A stretch of DNA of 64,000 nt from Coprococcus comes ATCC 27758 (GCF_025149785.1 NZ_CP102277.1:3286001-3350000), one strand, 5' to 3'. Shown: positions 1 to 7,799, counted from the stretch's first letter. Notes: a model not told the origin generated them from the sequence alone. Made by a program: numbers and translations.

Positions 1-496
1 CATACTGATCATTCAGTTCTTCAGCTTTTGCTTTTTCTTCATCACTCATGGAATCAGTGATTTCTTGTTTGATGACAGGAGTAACAGAAAGTGTTGCACC
101 TTCCGGAATATTACCGGATTCAACAGCATCGACTGTTATCTTTACATTATCATCTTCATAAGTAAGCTGCTGAATCGGCTGTGCCTCTTCTGCTGCCGGC
201 TGTTCAGCCGGTGCCTCAACTGTAGGAGCTTCTGTCTCAGGCTGCTGTTGTTCCGGTTGCTGCTCCTCTTGTTGTTGTTGTTCCGGTTGCTGCTCCTCTT
301 GTTGCTGTTGCTCTGAGGAGTTCACCGCTGCCTCATCTCCTGTAGCCTCATCTGCCGCCGGTTCTGCTACTGCTTCGGTCTGACTCTGGCTGTCTGTGTT
401 CTGTGGCTCATCAGCAAAAGCTGATGTTGCACTGCTAAGCACTAATACCATGCAAAGCATGAATGCTATTAAACGTTTCTTTGTATTACTTTTCAT
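1..496 (-). CDS. Secreted Q/E-rich surface protein, N-terminal part (runs off window)
   Basis: The minus-strand reading frame starts at ATG 496 behind GGAGGACGCC and stays open to the window edge, so about 165 N-terminal residues are visible. It begins with a signal peptide (MKSNTKKRLIAFMLCM..., ending near ATSAFADE). An acidic low-complexity region rich in Q, E, P and A follows, containing two copies of a ten-residue unit. A more ordered part then starts (near LTYEDDNVKITV and GATLSVTPVI), typical of beta-rich surface proteins. The 66-aa gene at 509-709 lies 12 bases upstream on the same strand, so the two are probably co-transcribed. The anchoring signal, if any, lies outside the window. 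Seen: signal peptide and composition. Inferred: extracellular or wall location. Function unknown. Confidence 0.85.
   Translation of the reverse strand, partial: MKSNTKKRLIAFMLCMVLVLSSATSAFADEPQNTDSQSQTEAVAEPAADEATGDEAAVNSSEQQQQEEQQPEQQQQEEQQPEQQQPETEAPTVEAPAEQPAAEEAQPIQQLTYEDDNVKITVDAVESGNIPEGATLSVTPVIKQEITDSMSDEEKAKAEELNDQY
251..310. repeat. 30-bp in-frame tandem repeat inside the secreted protein gene
   Basis: Two adjacent copies of a 30-base unit (251-280 and 281-310; second copy with one visible change near its end) encode the Q/E-rich decapeptide. The period is a multiple of three, so copy-number change would alter length without breaking the frame. Confidence 0.85.
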
Positions 497-508
497 GGCG
501 TCCTCCTT

Positions 509-709
509 CTATTCCTCAATTCTGACTTCATAATTGTTATCAAGTGCTCCGTCTATCAGCTTCAATAATTCAAGGGCACTGCGGAAATGCTGCTCTCGCT
601 GCTCTTCCACCCAGGTAACGCTGCCCTGCCAGGTACCGTTCTGCTGATCCATGATTTTTATTAAAAAAGTTCTTGTATTTTTTTGCTTTTTATTCATGTC
701 AGTTTTCAT
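509..709 (-). CDS. Small 'WQG'-domain protein, 66 aa, unknown function
   Basis: A lysine-rich start (MKTDMNKKQKNTR) is followed by TFLIKIMDQQNGTWQGSVTW and a helix FRSALELLKLIDGAL. The same pattern (strand, N-x-x-WQG, V-x-W-x-E, Q-x-F-x-S, LELLK) ends the 143-aa protein at 2537-2968, so the two are paralogous. There is no signal peptide, so it is probably cytoplasmic. It sits directly upstream of the secreted protein on the same strand. This suggests a regulatory or accessory role for that gene; this is inference. The conserved tryptophan and helix look like a small protein- or ligand-binding fold. I do not recognise a named family. Confidence 0.75.
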   Translation of the reverse strand: MKTDMNKKQKNTRTFLIKIMDQQNGTWQGSVTWVEEQREQHFRSALELLKLIDGALDNNYEVRIEE

Positions 710-857
710 CTGCCCTTCCTAATTATTTAGACTTTTTTATCTTATATAGGTATTGTATCTGACAAAGCATTACGTGAATCATTACCAATAACGAAAAATA
801 TTAACTTTTTTAAGTTATAACAAGAAATAGTCATGTTTTTGTAATAATATAATGATT

Positions 858-1030
858 TGATACCAGGGTCAAAAGGTCAGAAAGCCGATGCAAGCTTGCT
901 TGCAAGAGGATTTTTGACCTCTTGACCAGCCAAAAACATGAGTAAGTAGCCTTTTTTCAAAGAAAAATGAGCGGATTACGAATGTTTTTGAGGATTGCGA
1001 GAGTGCAAAGCACGTAGCAATCTGGTATCA
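858..1030 (+). repeat. 173-bp structured dispersed element, copy 1 (MITE-like)
   Basis: This non-coding element has perfect 9-bp terminal inverted repeats, TGATACCAG and CTGGTATCA. A second copy of exactly the same length lies at 27056-27228 in opposite orientation, with only two mismatches by eye. Internal hairpins are visible (GATTGC...GTGC-AAA-GCAC...GCAATC at the right; GCAAGCTTGC at the left). No reading frame of note. The similarity continues for about 18 bases past the right terminus (AA-N-N-GGTCAAAATACCTTT). It could be a non-autonomous transposable element or a conserved structured RNA or regulatory repeat. Confidence 0.9.
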
Positions 1031-1032
1031 AA

Positions 1033-1056
1033 GGGGTCAAAATACCTTTGAACCCC
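1033..1056. repeat. Palindrome adjoining repeat copy 1
   Basis: GGGGTCAAAATACC followed by TTTGAACCCC forms a short hairpin just outside the 173-bp element. A related GGTCAAAATACCTTTTGCC motif adjoins copy 2 near 27030-27052, so it probably belongs to the element. Confidence 0.6.
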
Positions 1057-1243
1057 AACATCATGATTTGTAGGAGTGCGTAATATTTGTGTCTGACTCT
1101 ACTATATGTATTGGGATATTAGAATAGAAGTAAAAGTGGGGAATAATGTGATGGAAGTGCAAAAAGTATAGATTGAGGGGAGCGCATAGAAAAGGAGTGA
1201 TCTGGTTATAGCGGCGAGGGAGAGGAATTTTCCGGACAAAAAG

Positions 1244-1301
1244 ATCCCGTGACTGATATAGGGGAGATGCACTGCATCTTAGACGGTGATCAGTCACGGG
1301 A
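1244..1301 (-). terminator. Long hairpin after the Rpn-type gene
   Basis: ATCCCGTGACTGAT (1244-1257) pairs with ATCAGTCACGGGAT (1288-1301), a perfect 14-bp stem. A small GATGCACTGCATC hairpin lies in the loop. On the minus strand it sits 22 bases past the stop at 1324 and is followed by CTTTTT, so it can act as the terminator. Confidence 0.7.
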
Positions 1302-1323
1302 TGGGGTAAGGGTTATTTAGTTT

Positions 1324-2247
1324 TTATTCAATGCCAAATTCTTTTAATAATTTCTTTTGGTATTCAATGTCTTTTGCGGCATGTTCCAGATCGTTGTAGC
1401 GTTTGGCATTTAGAAGACATATGGTTAACTGGTTTAATTCTGCTCTGGTTTCAGCGCGTCCTTCCATAAGTCCTTCTTCTCTACCTTCTTCTCTGGCATC
1501 TTCCTTCAAGGTTTTCTCATATAAGTCTTTGTCATATGTCGTCAGGATCATATTTGTCACCTCCGCTCGATGTTTCTTGAGAAAATCTGCCAACACGTCC
1601 TGATTAATACAGGTATCAATTGCCTTTTCTAATGCATCTTCCACAGAAGGTTCCGATTGTATATATTCCCTGACACATTGGACGAATATGGAATATTCTT
1701 CAAGCCTTCTACAGTGCTTCATCAGTTCCTGATTGTGACCATAGTTGATGTTCAACATGGTTGCGGTGCATTCCAGGCAAGGTGCATCGTTATCTGTATT
1801 TTCAAAGCAGTCTGAAAGCCTTAACTCCATGGAATCTGGCTGATTTTTTGTACCATTGTAAAAGACAATATATTTCGGTTTTGGAAGCCGGACTCTTTTT
1901 TCATGGTAGATCATCAGATTATTATCTGCAACATACCCTTCATATAACCGGGAGAAATAAAAGACTCCGCGAAGCGGCATGTTTGGGTTAAAAGTGCTTA
2001 GATGCTCATACAGATTCATGGTTCCGCCAACTAGGAAGGATACATCATTTTTCATGGACAGATAAAGGACATCTTCCAATGTATTTACTTCCAGGTCATC
2101 GGGATTCTGATAGTCCGTGTGGTTGATCGCATTATAAAGCTGCAGCAGATCTTCTTTGTTATTAAAGATCATTCTCCATAACCGGTCTTTATACTGCCGG
2201 TTGTGGGTTTGTTTGCTATGGCGAGATTTCTTCTTTTGTTTTCTCAT
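1324..2247 (-). CDS. Rpn-family recombination-promoting nuclease / PD-(D/E)XK transposase-like protein
   Basis: 307 aa with a basic N-terminus (MRKQKKKSRHSKQ) and RQYKDRLWRMIFNNKEDLLQLYNAI, the usual entry to Lachnospiraceae Rpn-like proteins. A nuclease-like core follows with D-V-S-F-L (about residue 70) and RGVFYFSRLYEGYV. The C-terminal third is a charged helical region with EEGREEGLMEGRAE repeats that is common in this family. The family comprises single-gene PD-(D/E)XK nucleases thought to cut DNA and promote recombination, often multicopy and mobile-like. Seen: family features. The catalytic residues are not individually certain. It separates the small WQG genes and may be a recent insertion between them. 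Confidence 0.75.
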   Translation of the reverse strand: MRKQKKKSRHSKQTHNRQYKDRLWRMIFNNKEDLLQLYNAINHTDYQNPDDLEVNTLEDVLYLSMKNDVSFLVGGTMNLYEHLSTFNPNMPLRGVFYFSRLYEGYVADNNLMIYHEKRVRLPKPKYIVFYNGTKNQPDSMELRLSDCFENTDNDAPCLECTATMLNINYGHNQELMKHCRRLEEYSIFVQCVREYIQSEPSVEDALEKAIDTCINQDVLADFLKKHRAEVTNMILTTYDKDLYEKTLKEDAREEGREEGLMEGRAETRAELNQLTICLLNAKRYNDLEHAAKDIEYQKKLLKEFGIE

Positions 2248-2444
2248 TGCTTACCTCCATTATAATAGAAAACAGTTCATAAGTAAATTCGCCATATCTC
2301 ATGTTTCATGTAGATATATAATTTTTTCTACAATCAAAGAATTCATATATCATATATGATTCGATTTTCTACATACGCCTATTCAAATGGTACTGGAGTT
2401 TTTTATGAAAAGCAATTAAGAAAGAATAAAATTATAAGATAATT

Positions 2445-2486
2445 AAAAGGCACCCTCCGATCACATTCCGTGATCAGACAATGCCT
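2445..2486 (-). terminator. Terminator hairpin downstream of the 143-aa gene
   Basis: On the minus strand AGGCA...TGATCAC-GGAAT-GTGATC...TGCCT forms a stem, followed by TTTTAATT. It lies 51 bases past the stop of the 2537-2968 gene. The rest of the 2248-2536 gap shows only AT-rich sequence. Confidence 0.6.
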
Positions 2487-2536
2487 GTATAATTCTTATT
2501 CATTCATGTAATGATATCTCTCACAATGCCATTCCT

Positions 2537-2968
2537 TTAAACTAATGCATTGCTGAGAATTTTAAGCAGTTCAAGTACGCTTACAAACTGTTGTGTAGAG
2601 TTACCTTCAATCCAGCGGACGATGCCCTGCCAGGATGAATTCTGGCGGTATCTGACATTGAGAAAGAAAGTCCCTTTTTGTCCACGATTCTCGATGAAAT
2701 CTTCCGGTGACTGTACTTTATCAAGCCGGTCAACAACTGAAAACTGGGTTGAAGTGAAAGAACGTGCGCTGGTGGATGCCTGTGGAAATTCGAGTTTGTC
2801 GAAGAAATCATCAGCTAATTCGATCAGCTGAAGGATATTGGTGAATTTCCAGGGTTCTTTGCTGTAGCAGTGATAAATCCGACCGGACAGCTCTCCATCA
2901 TTAATATTATCAATACACATGTTAATAAAGTTTGGTGCATACCAACTGATTTGATAGCTTTGTTCCAT
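2537..2968 (-). CDS. Two-domain 'WQG' protein, 143 aa, unknown function
   Basis: The C-terminal half (from about residue 98: TFFLNVRYRQNSSWQGIVRW, then QQFVSVLELLKILSNAL) matches the 66-aa protein at 509-709. The N-terminal half shows a weaker copy of the same plan (GELSGRIYH, then KFTNILQLIELADDFFDKL), so the protein looks like an internal duplication. A serine/threonine-rich linker (ASTSARSFTSTQFS) joins the halves. There is no signal peptide. It lies 47 bases downstream of the SARP regulator on the same strand, so the two are likely co-transcribed. A partner or sensor role for the regulator is inference. Confidence 0.75.
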   Translation of the reverse strand: MEQSYQISWYAPNFINMCIDNINDGELSGRIYHCYSKEPWKFTNILQLIELADDFFDKLEFPQASTSARSFTSTQFSVVDRLDKVQSPEDFIENRGQKGTFFLNVRYRQNSSWQGIVRWIEGNSTQQFVSVLELLKILSNALV

Positions 2969-3015
2969 AAATTATCTCCATTTCTGCCCTGCTGCGAAGA
3001 TAACATGATTGCAGC

Positions 3016-4260
3016 TTACCAGGTTTTATTCTCAGTATTGAACTGAATCGGTGAATCTTGCCGGTCTACTTCGGCTACAGAGGACACGAAGTAGTCCAGG
3101 TACTGCTTCCAGCTTTTATGCTCTCTGGAGAAGTATCTCTGGATTCTGTCGAAAATCATGCTGCAGTTCTCTTTGTTCGTACCAACGAGAAGTATCAGAA
3201 ACTGTGATGGGCTGTATTTGGTAAAGGAGTCCCCTTTACGCAGACACTGTTGGATCGTATTCTGAAGCTCGCCTGAAAGAACTTCAAGCTTGTCCGGCTT
3301 GTCCATCGGCATTCCTTTTCCGTTGGTGATGCTACATAACATTAAGTATACGGACTGTCCGTTCCTCTCAATGATTCGGGAAACGAGACGGTAACTGTCA
3401 CGGAAACTTGGCAGGCTGCAGTAAAAAGCACCGCCGCGTATATCGTCCTCTTTCAGACGTTCCTTGATGTCGCCGAGTTCCTGTGGTTTGTAGTTAAGGC
3501 GGCTGCTCATCTGCTCGAACTGCTGCATCATATGTTCAGAAGGGCGGATTCCAAGCTCTTCGAAAAATAATTTGGCAGTGTTCTCATATTCTTGCACAGC
3601 ATCCTTATAGCGGTTCAATGCCATATAGCAGTCGATGCGGACGGATTGCCATTCATCGAACGGATATAACTGGCATGCCGGCTCACAGAAACGAAGCGTC
3701 TCTTCATAATCTCCGCGTTCGATCAGAAGCTTACAGAGCTCCTGAAGGGATTCAGAATAAATATTCTTATATTGGACGCTTTCAACAAGGACCCATTCAT
3801 CTCCTGAAAGTTCTGGAAGAAATTCCCCACGGTACATCAGACAGATCTTCTTAAGAAGTGCCAGCTTTTTTACCTTATCGGTACACGCCTGCACGTCTTT
3901 TGCCAGAACCTTAAACTGATGTGCATCAACTTCGGTCGGCATGGGAGCATCCCATCGGTAAATACCTTTTTTGATGTTGATATAATCATGGCTCGGAAGT
4001 CCGGCATCTACGATGATCTTTTTAAGACGGTGTGCGGTTACCCGAAGGTTGTTGGCAGCATCGGCAAGTTCTTCTCTTCCGTACAGTTCATCAAGAAGCT
4101 TATCTCTGGAGATACCGGTATCGCCATGGTAGAGTAATATCTGCAACAATTTCATTGCTTTTGTCGTTGTGTTGCGTCCGAATGATACGGGAATCTCTCC
4201 GTAGCTTGCTGAGAATCCTCCGAATAAACGAACCTTTAAGACAGGTAAATGATCACTCAT
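3016..4260 (-). CDS. SARP/BTAD-family transcriptional regulator with degenerate GGDEF-like C-terminus
   Basis: 414 aa. Residues about 7-100 are an OmpR-like winged helix (LKVRLFGGFSASYGEIPVSF, then LLDELYG and NNLRVTAHRLKKII). Residues about 110-255 are the BTAD tetratricopeptide-like domain (VDAHQFKVLA..., YPFDEWQSVRIDCYMALNRY, ELGIRPSEHM). Residues about 280-400 read like a GGDEF fold in which the signature is replaced: LRKGDSFTKYSPSQFLILL against the usual GD-x-x-x-R-x-GGDEF-x-x-LL. A catalytic cyclase is therefore unlikely; a sensing or dimerisation role is possible. A GGGGG ribosome site precedes ATG 4260. Probable targets are the neighbouring small genes and secreted protein (inference from context). 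Confidence 0.85.
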   Translation of the reverse strand: MSDHLPVLKVRLFGGFSASYGEIPVSFGRNTTTKAMKLLQILLYHGDTGISRDKLLDELYGREELADAANNLRVTAHRLKKIIVDAGLPSHDYINIKKGIYRWDAPMPTEVDAHQFKVLAKDVQACTDKVKKLALLKKICLMYRGEFLPELSGDEWVLVESVQYKNIYSESLQELCKLLIERGDYEETLRFCEPACQLYPFDEWQSVRIDCYMALNRYKDAVQEYENTAKLFFEELGIRPSEHMMQQFEQMSSRLNYKPQELGDIKERLKEDDIRGGAFYCSLPSFRDSYRLVSRIIERNGQSVYLMLCSITNGKGMPMDKPDKLEVLSGELQNTIQQCLRKGDSFTKYSPSQFLILLVGTNKENCSMIFDRIQRYFSREHKSWKQYLDYFVSSVAEVDRQDSPIQFNTENKTW

Positions 4261-4385
4261 AAATTAACCCCCAATTTTACTATTGTGATGGTTTATAACT
4301 GATTTCTATTGTAATGGTCTTTGATTTCTTTGTCAAATAAATTAAAGCAGTTTAGACCAAATAACTTCTTTTAATGTTTTGATTA

Positions 4386-4394
4386 TGCTATAAT
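4386..4394 (+). promoter_or_regulatory. Extended -10 promoter of the pilus operon
   Basis: TGCTATAAT (4386-4394) is an extended -10 box with a perfect TATAAT. No good -35 is seen upstream, as is usual for extended -10 promoters. It lies about 56 bases before the chosen GTG start at 4450. Confidence 0.6.
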
Positions 4395-4449
4395 TTTTCT
4401 AGTTGAGTTTTTGGGACTGTTTCACTGTGGAAAAGAAAGGAGGAATTCT

Positions 4450-5421
4450 GTGCGGCAGAACGATTTATATGAACAAAAAAGACGCTGGCAGAGGATTTTT
4501 CTTTTCTTTTTTCTGCTATTTCTGACAGGTGTACTGATACCTGGCGGATGTGCATCGGAGGGGAAAAAAAGCCAGTCCGGGAAAAAGGGGGATCCGAGAG
4601 ATCCGTCGGCGCAGGTGCTTCAGACGGAGGCTTCCGGTGAAGTGACATATGGAAATGACCTGGTTGTACTGGATGCATCCCATACGGCAGATGGCTATGT
4701 GATGATCTGTTATAATGGAAGTAATGAAAAAGTCAAGCTCCAGGTGACATCCCCGGATGGCACAGAGTATACCTATCCGGTTACGGTTGTTGGTGATTAT
4801 GCGGTTTATCCGCTTCCGGGCGGGAATGGTTCTTATAAGGTAACACTTCTGGAGAGTGTGTCTGTAGAGGACAATCTGTATGCGGTAAGCTTTACCCAGG
4901 ATCTGGACGTACAGATCACAGATGAATTTGCCCCGTTTCTGCATCCGAATTATTATGTGAATTTCACGGCAGATTCCAAGTGTGTAAAAAAGGGTGAGAG
5001 TCTTGCAGGAAAGGACTGCTATTCTGATCTGGATGTGGTAACGCAGATTTATAATTTTGTAATTAAAAATATTTCCTATGATAAAAAGAAAGCGGAGAAT
5101 GTTCCGTATGGGTACACACCGGATCCGGATGAGACACTGGATACCGGGAAAGGAATCTGTTTTGATTATGCGGCGTTGATGTCGGCAATGCTCCGGTCGC
5201 AGCGGATTCCGACGAAGCTGGAGGTTGGCTATTCCGGTGATGTGTATCATGCGTGGATCAGCTGTTATGTTGATGAGATCGGCTGGGTGGATAACATCAT
5301 TGAATTTGACGGAAAGAACTGGTCGATCATGGATCCGACACTTGCTGCAAACAACAGTGCTTCGGATGTGAAGAAGTATGTGGGAAATGGAAAGAATTAT
5401 GTCACAAAGTATACCTATTAG
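4450..5421 (+). CDS. Transglutaminase-like lipoprotein heading the pilus operon
   Basis: I chose GTG 4450 because AAAGGAGG lies just before it; the frame is open further up to a TTG at 4411 without such a site. The protein has 323 aa. A hydrophobic N-terminal segment (IFLFFFLLFLTGVLIPGGC) ends in a likely lipidated cysteine. The C-terminal half is a transglutaminase-like fold with the Cys-His-Asp triad: GICFDYAALMSAMLR, YHAWISC and MDPTLAANN. Such extracellular transglutaminase/protease-like domains crosslink or cleave peptide substrates. It is the first gene of a plus-strand operon of pilus-type genes, so action on the cell surface or on the pilus is plausible. Confidence 0.8.
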   Translation: MRQNDLYEQKRRWQRIFLFFFLLFLTGVLIPGGCASEGKKSQSGKKGDPRDPSAQVLQTEASGEVTYGNDLVVLDASHTADGYVMICYNGSNEKVKLQVTSPDGTEYTYPVTVVGDYAVYPLPGGNGSYKVTLLESVSVEDNLYAVSFTQDLDVQITDEFAPFLHPNYYVNFTADSKCVKKGESLAGKDCYSDLDVVTQIYNFVIKNISYDKKKAENVPYGYTPDPDETLDTGKGICFDYAALMSAMLRSQRIPTKLEVGYSGDVYHAWISCYVDEIGWVDNIIEFDGKNWSIMDPTLAANNSASDVKKYVGNGKNYVTKYTY

Positions 5422-5479
5422 ATAAAAGGAAGCCGGATAAGAAGAATGTGGCAGGAATGTGAAAAGGAGGATGGCATAT

Positions 5480-6532
5480 ATGGAAAAGCGGACACAGCAG
5501 GGGAAGCTTACGAATCTGGAAATTGCTTCGTTCTGCAGTGAAATGGCAATGATCCTGAAGTCTGGGATTTCTTCCCTGGAGGGAGTTGATCTTCTCCGGG
5601 AGGATGCGCAGACGAAGGCAGAAAAAGAGCTGCTGGATGAGATTTATCAGTCAGTGATGGATACGGGCAGGCTGGATCAGGCGCTGGAAGAGACGAAAGT
5701 ATTTCCGGAGTATCTGATCCGTATGACGCAGATCGGAGAAGAGACAGGAACTTTAGATGAAGTAATGGAATCTCTGGCGGAGCATTATGACCGAGAGGAA
5801 GCGATCAGGAGAAGTGTCCGGAGTGCCATCTCCTATCCCCTTCTGATGATCGGGATGATGCTGGTGATCATTATCATTTTGATGACAAAGGTTATGCCGG
5901 TATTTGATCAGGTGTTCCGCCAGTTTGGACAGGAAATGACCGGATTTTCAAGAGGGATCCTGCTTGCAGGCAATGCTCTTTCCAGATATTCGGCGGTGTT
6001 TGCGGTACTTTTGGCGGTGATCGTCTGTGCGGGTATTTATTTTACAAAGACAGAGAGCGGCAGAAAGAAAATGTATCACATCGGATCCGGGTTTGCATTT
6101 TCAAGGGAGCTGAAGGATAAGCTGTCGGCATGCCGGTTTGCCGGAGGAATGTCACTGGCACTGAAAAGCGGACTGACGCCGGAACAGGGAATGGAATTTT
6201 CAGAGAACCTGATCGAGGATGATGATTTCCGGAAGAAAGTAGCAGAATGCAAAGCGGATATGGAAAATGGAACGGATATCGCAGAGGCACTGGTGAAAGC
6301 CGGAATCTTCACAGGTGTTTATGCGCGGATGACATCCATTGCCGGGAAAGCCGGAATGATGGATGAGATGATGGGAAGGATTGCCGATGAGTGTGAGGAG
6401 GAAGTGGATGAAAAGCTTTCTTCTATGATCGCAGTTCTGGAACCGACGCTGGTGATCATCCTGTCGGTGATCGTCGGAACGATCCTTCTGTCGGTTATGC
6501 TTCCGCTTCTTGGAATTATGTCAGGACTTTAG
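5480..6532 (+). CDS. Type II secretion / type IV pilus platform protein (GspF/PilC family)
   Basis: ATG 5480 sits nine bases after GGAGG; the frame also holds ATG 5471 and GTG 5459, which are too close to or before that site. The protein has about 350 aa with two T2SSF domains: residues 10-125 (LTNLEIASFCSEMAMILKSG, FPEYLIRMTQIGEETGTLDE) and about 215-330 (ACRFAGGMSLALKSGLTPEQ, MTSIAGKAGMMDEMM). Membrane segments follow each domain (ISYPLLMIGMMLVIIIILM; the C-terminal VIILSVIVGTILLSVMLPLL). It is the inner-membrane platform that couples the ATPase to the pilus fibre. Its TAG stop overlaps the ribosome site of the next gene. Confidence 0.92.
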   Translation: MEKRTQQGKLTNLEIASFCSEMAMILKSGISSLEGVDLLREDAQTKAEKELLDEIYQSVMDTGRLDQALEETKVFPEYLIRMTQIGEETGTLDEVMESLAEHYDREEAIRRSVRSAISYPLLMIGMMLVIIIILMTKVMPVFDQVFRQFGQEMTGFSRGILLAGNALSRYSAVFAVLLAVIVCAGIYFTKTESGRKKMYHIGSGFAFSRELKDKLSACRFAGGMSLALKSGLTPEQGMEFSENLIEDDDFRKKVAECKADMENGTDIAEALVKAGIFTGVYARMTSIAGKAGMMDEMMGRIADECEEEVDEKLSSMIAVLEPTLVIILSVIVGTILLSVMLPLLGIMSGL

Positions 6533-6542
6533 GAGGTATGCT

Positions 6543-6881
6543 ATGTGGAGAAAAGAACGGGAACGGTTTTATCACGGAAAACGGCAGCACCCACTTCGGA
6601 ATTTCTGTTTGTCCCTTCTGCTGTTTGTATGTATCTGCAGTGCTTTTTTCAGTGGATTTGAAAGGCTTTCGGACACGACAAGACGCAGGCAGAAGGAAAG
6701 TCTGGAAAATGCACTCTGGCGTGGTGTGACGCAGTACTATGCGCTGGAAGGACACTATCCGGAGACGCTTGATGATCTGACGGAAAACTGTGGGATCCAG
6801 TATGACAAGAAGCAGTTTTTTATTGATTATCAGATTGCCGGTGCCAATATTCTTCCGGACATTACGGTGATCGAACGATAG
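6543..6881 (+). CDS. Pseudopilin-like small membrane protein, 112 aa
   Basis: AGGAGG at 6531-6536 places the start at ATG 6543. A basic N-terminus (MWRKERERFYHGKRQHPLRN) precedes one membrane segment (FCLSLLLFVCICSAFF). A helix and the stretch YYALEGHYPETLDDL follow; this resembles the 'alpha-helix then Y-P-x-x-L-x-x-L' pattern of GspG-type pseudopilins. No classical prepilin cleavage site (G-F-T-L-x-E) is present. Its place between the platform gene and the DUF4860 gene supports a structural pilus role; the family is not certain. Confidence 0.7.
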   Translation: MWRKERERFYHGKRQHPLRNFCLSLLLFVCICSAFFSGFERLSDTTRRRQKESLENALWRGVTQYYALEGHYPETLDDLTENCGIQYDKKQFFIDYQIAGANILPDITVIER

Positions 6882-6893
6882 GAGGAAATGGAC

Positions 6894-7382
6894 ATGAAGC
6901 GTAGAAATGAAAAAAAGCATGTGATTGATTTTCTTTTTCCTCTTGCAGTCTTTTTCGTGCTGGCGGCATCATCGGTCGCCATTGTGGTTCTTGCATCGGG
7001 ATTTTACAGCCGGCAGGTGAAGACCTCGTCAGCTTCCTATTCGGGACGGACGGCACTTGCCTATGTGACGGAGAAAATGCACCAGAATGATGAAAATGGT
7101 GCGATAGCAGACGGAACCTTTGATGGGGAAAATGCTCTCGTGATCCGGCAGCGTTATGATGAGAAGGATTATGTGACATATCTGTATGCGTATGATGGAT
7201 ACTTAAGAGAGCTTTTTGTCCGGGATGGAACGGAAGCAAAAGCATCCGATGGACGGAAGATCCTGGCAACAAAGGACTTCGAGGCTAAGGAAACTTCAGA
7301 TGGGATTTTTCATCTGTATTGTGAAAATGAAGACGGGAAAAAGACAGATACATTTGTCAGTGTGAAGAGCGCTGCAAGATAG
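6894..7382 (+). CDS. DUF4860 family pilus-locus protein
   Basis: GGAGG at 6881-6885 is two bases from ATG 6888 but eight from ATG 6894, so the latter is preferred. About 162 aa. The N-terminus RRNEKKHVIDFLFPLAVFFV is one membrane segment and is followed by a predicted periplasm-like beta domain with SGRTALAYVTEKMHQND and LRELFVRDG. This architecture is that of DUF4860, a family found in clostridial type IV pilus and competence-like clusters, with minor-pilin-like topology. Function unproven. Confidence 0.8.
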   Translation: MKRRNEKKHVIDFLFPLAVFFVLAASSVAIVVLASGFYSRQVKTSSASYSGRTALAYVTEKMHQNDENGAIADGTFDGENALVIRQRYDEKDYVTYLYAYDGYLRELFVRDGTEAKASDGRKILATKDFEAKETSDGIFHLYCENEDGKKTDTFVSVKSAAR

Positions 7383-7396
7383 ATGGGAGAAGATTT

Positions 7397-7795
7397 ATGG
7401 AACGGACACCGGCAAAGCGTTCCAGCCTGTTTTTGCTGGAACTGATGATTGCAATTTTATTTTTCTGCCTTGCTTCTGCGGTGTGTGTGCAGATTTTTGT
7501 GAAGGCGCACACGATCAGCCGCGAGACACAGGAACTGAATACGGCGCTTGAGAAGGTTTCCGGGTATACAGAGCTTTTTCTTGCGGATGCGCTGACGGAG
7601 GACACGGAGGTCTTCTATGACGCAGACTGGCAGGAATGCAGTAAGGATGAGGCTTCGTATGAGATCGTGATCCGGGTGGAGCCGGATGGAAAGCTTTTGC
7701 ATGGAACATTTACGGTGCAGCGCCTGTCCGGAGAACAGCCGGAAGAAATCTATTCGGTGGAAACAGACCGGATGACAGGCACGGAAAGGGAGTGA
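7397..7795 (+). CDS. Prepilin-like protein, 132 aa
   Basis: The N-terminal SSLFLLELMIAILFFCLASA resembles a prepilin leader and methylation helix with the conserved Glu five residues into the hydrophobic stretch (S-LFLLE). The leader MERTPAKRSS is short and basic, as in prepilins. The remainder is a small soluble domain (YEIVIRVEPDG, HGTFTVQRLSG). It lies 14 bases after the DUF4860 gene. It is probably a minor pilin processed by a peptidase encoded elsewhere; none is visible in this window. Confidence 0.7.
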   Translation: MERTPAKRSSLFLLELMIAILFFCLASAVCVQIFVKAHTISRETQELNTALEKVSGYTELFLADALTEDTEVFYDADWQECSKDEASYEIVIRVEPDGKLLHGTFTVQRLSGEQPEEIYSVETDRMTGTERE

Positions 7796-7799
7796 CAGG

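Noticed and set aside
251-310. Collagen-like or CRISPR-like repeat
   Set aside because: It is a two-copy coding tandem repeat of a Q/E decapeptide in frame with the secreted protein.
65-316. Leucine/cysteine-rich plus-strand frame over the Q/E repeats
   Set aside because: It is the reverse of the CAA/GAG repeat codons of the secreted protein gene and has no ribosome site.
1061-1297. 78-codon minus-strand frame between the repeat and the Rpn gene
   Set aside because: It runs through the terminator hairpin and shows no recognisable protein pattern.
4516-5250. 244-codon minus-strand frame
   Set aside because: Antisense to the transglutaminase-like gene; composition is rich in I, R and H without any domain, as expected for a shadow.
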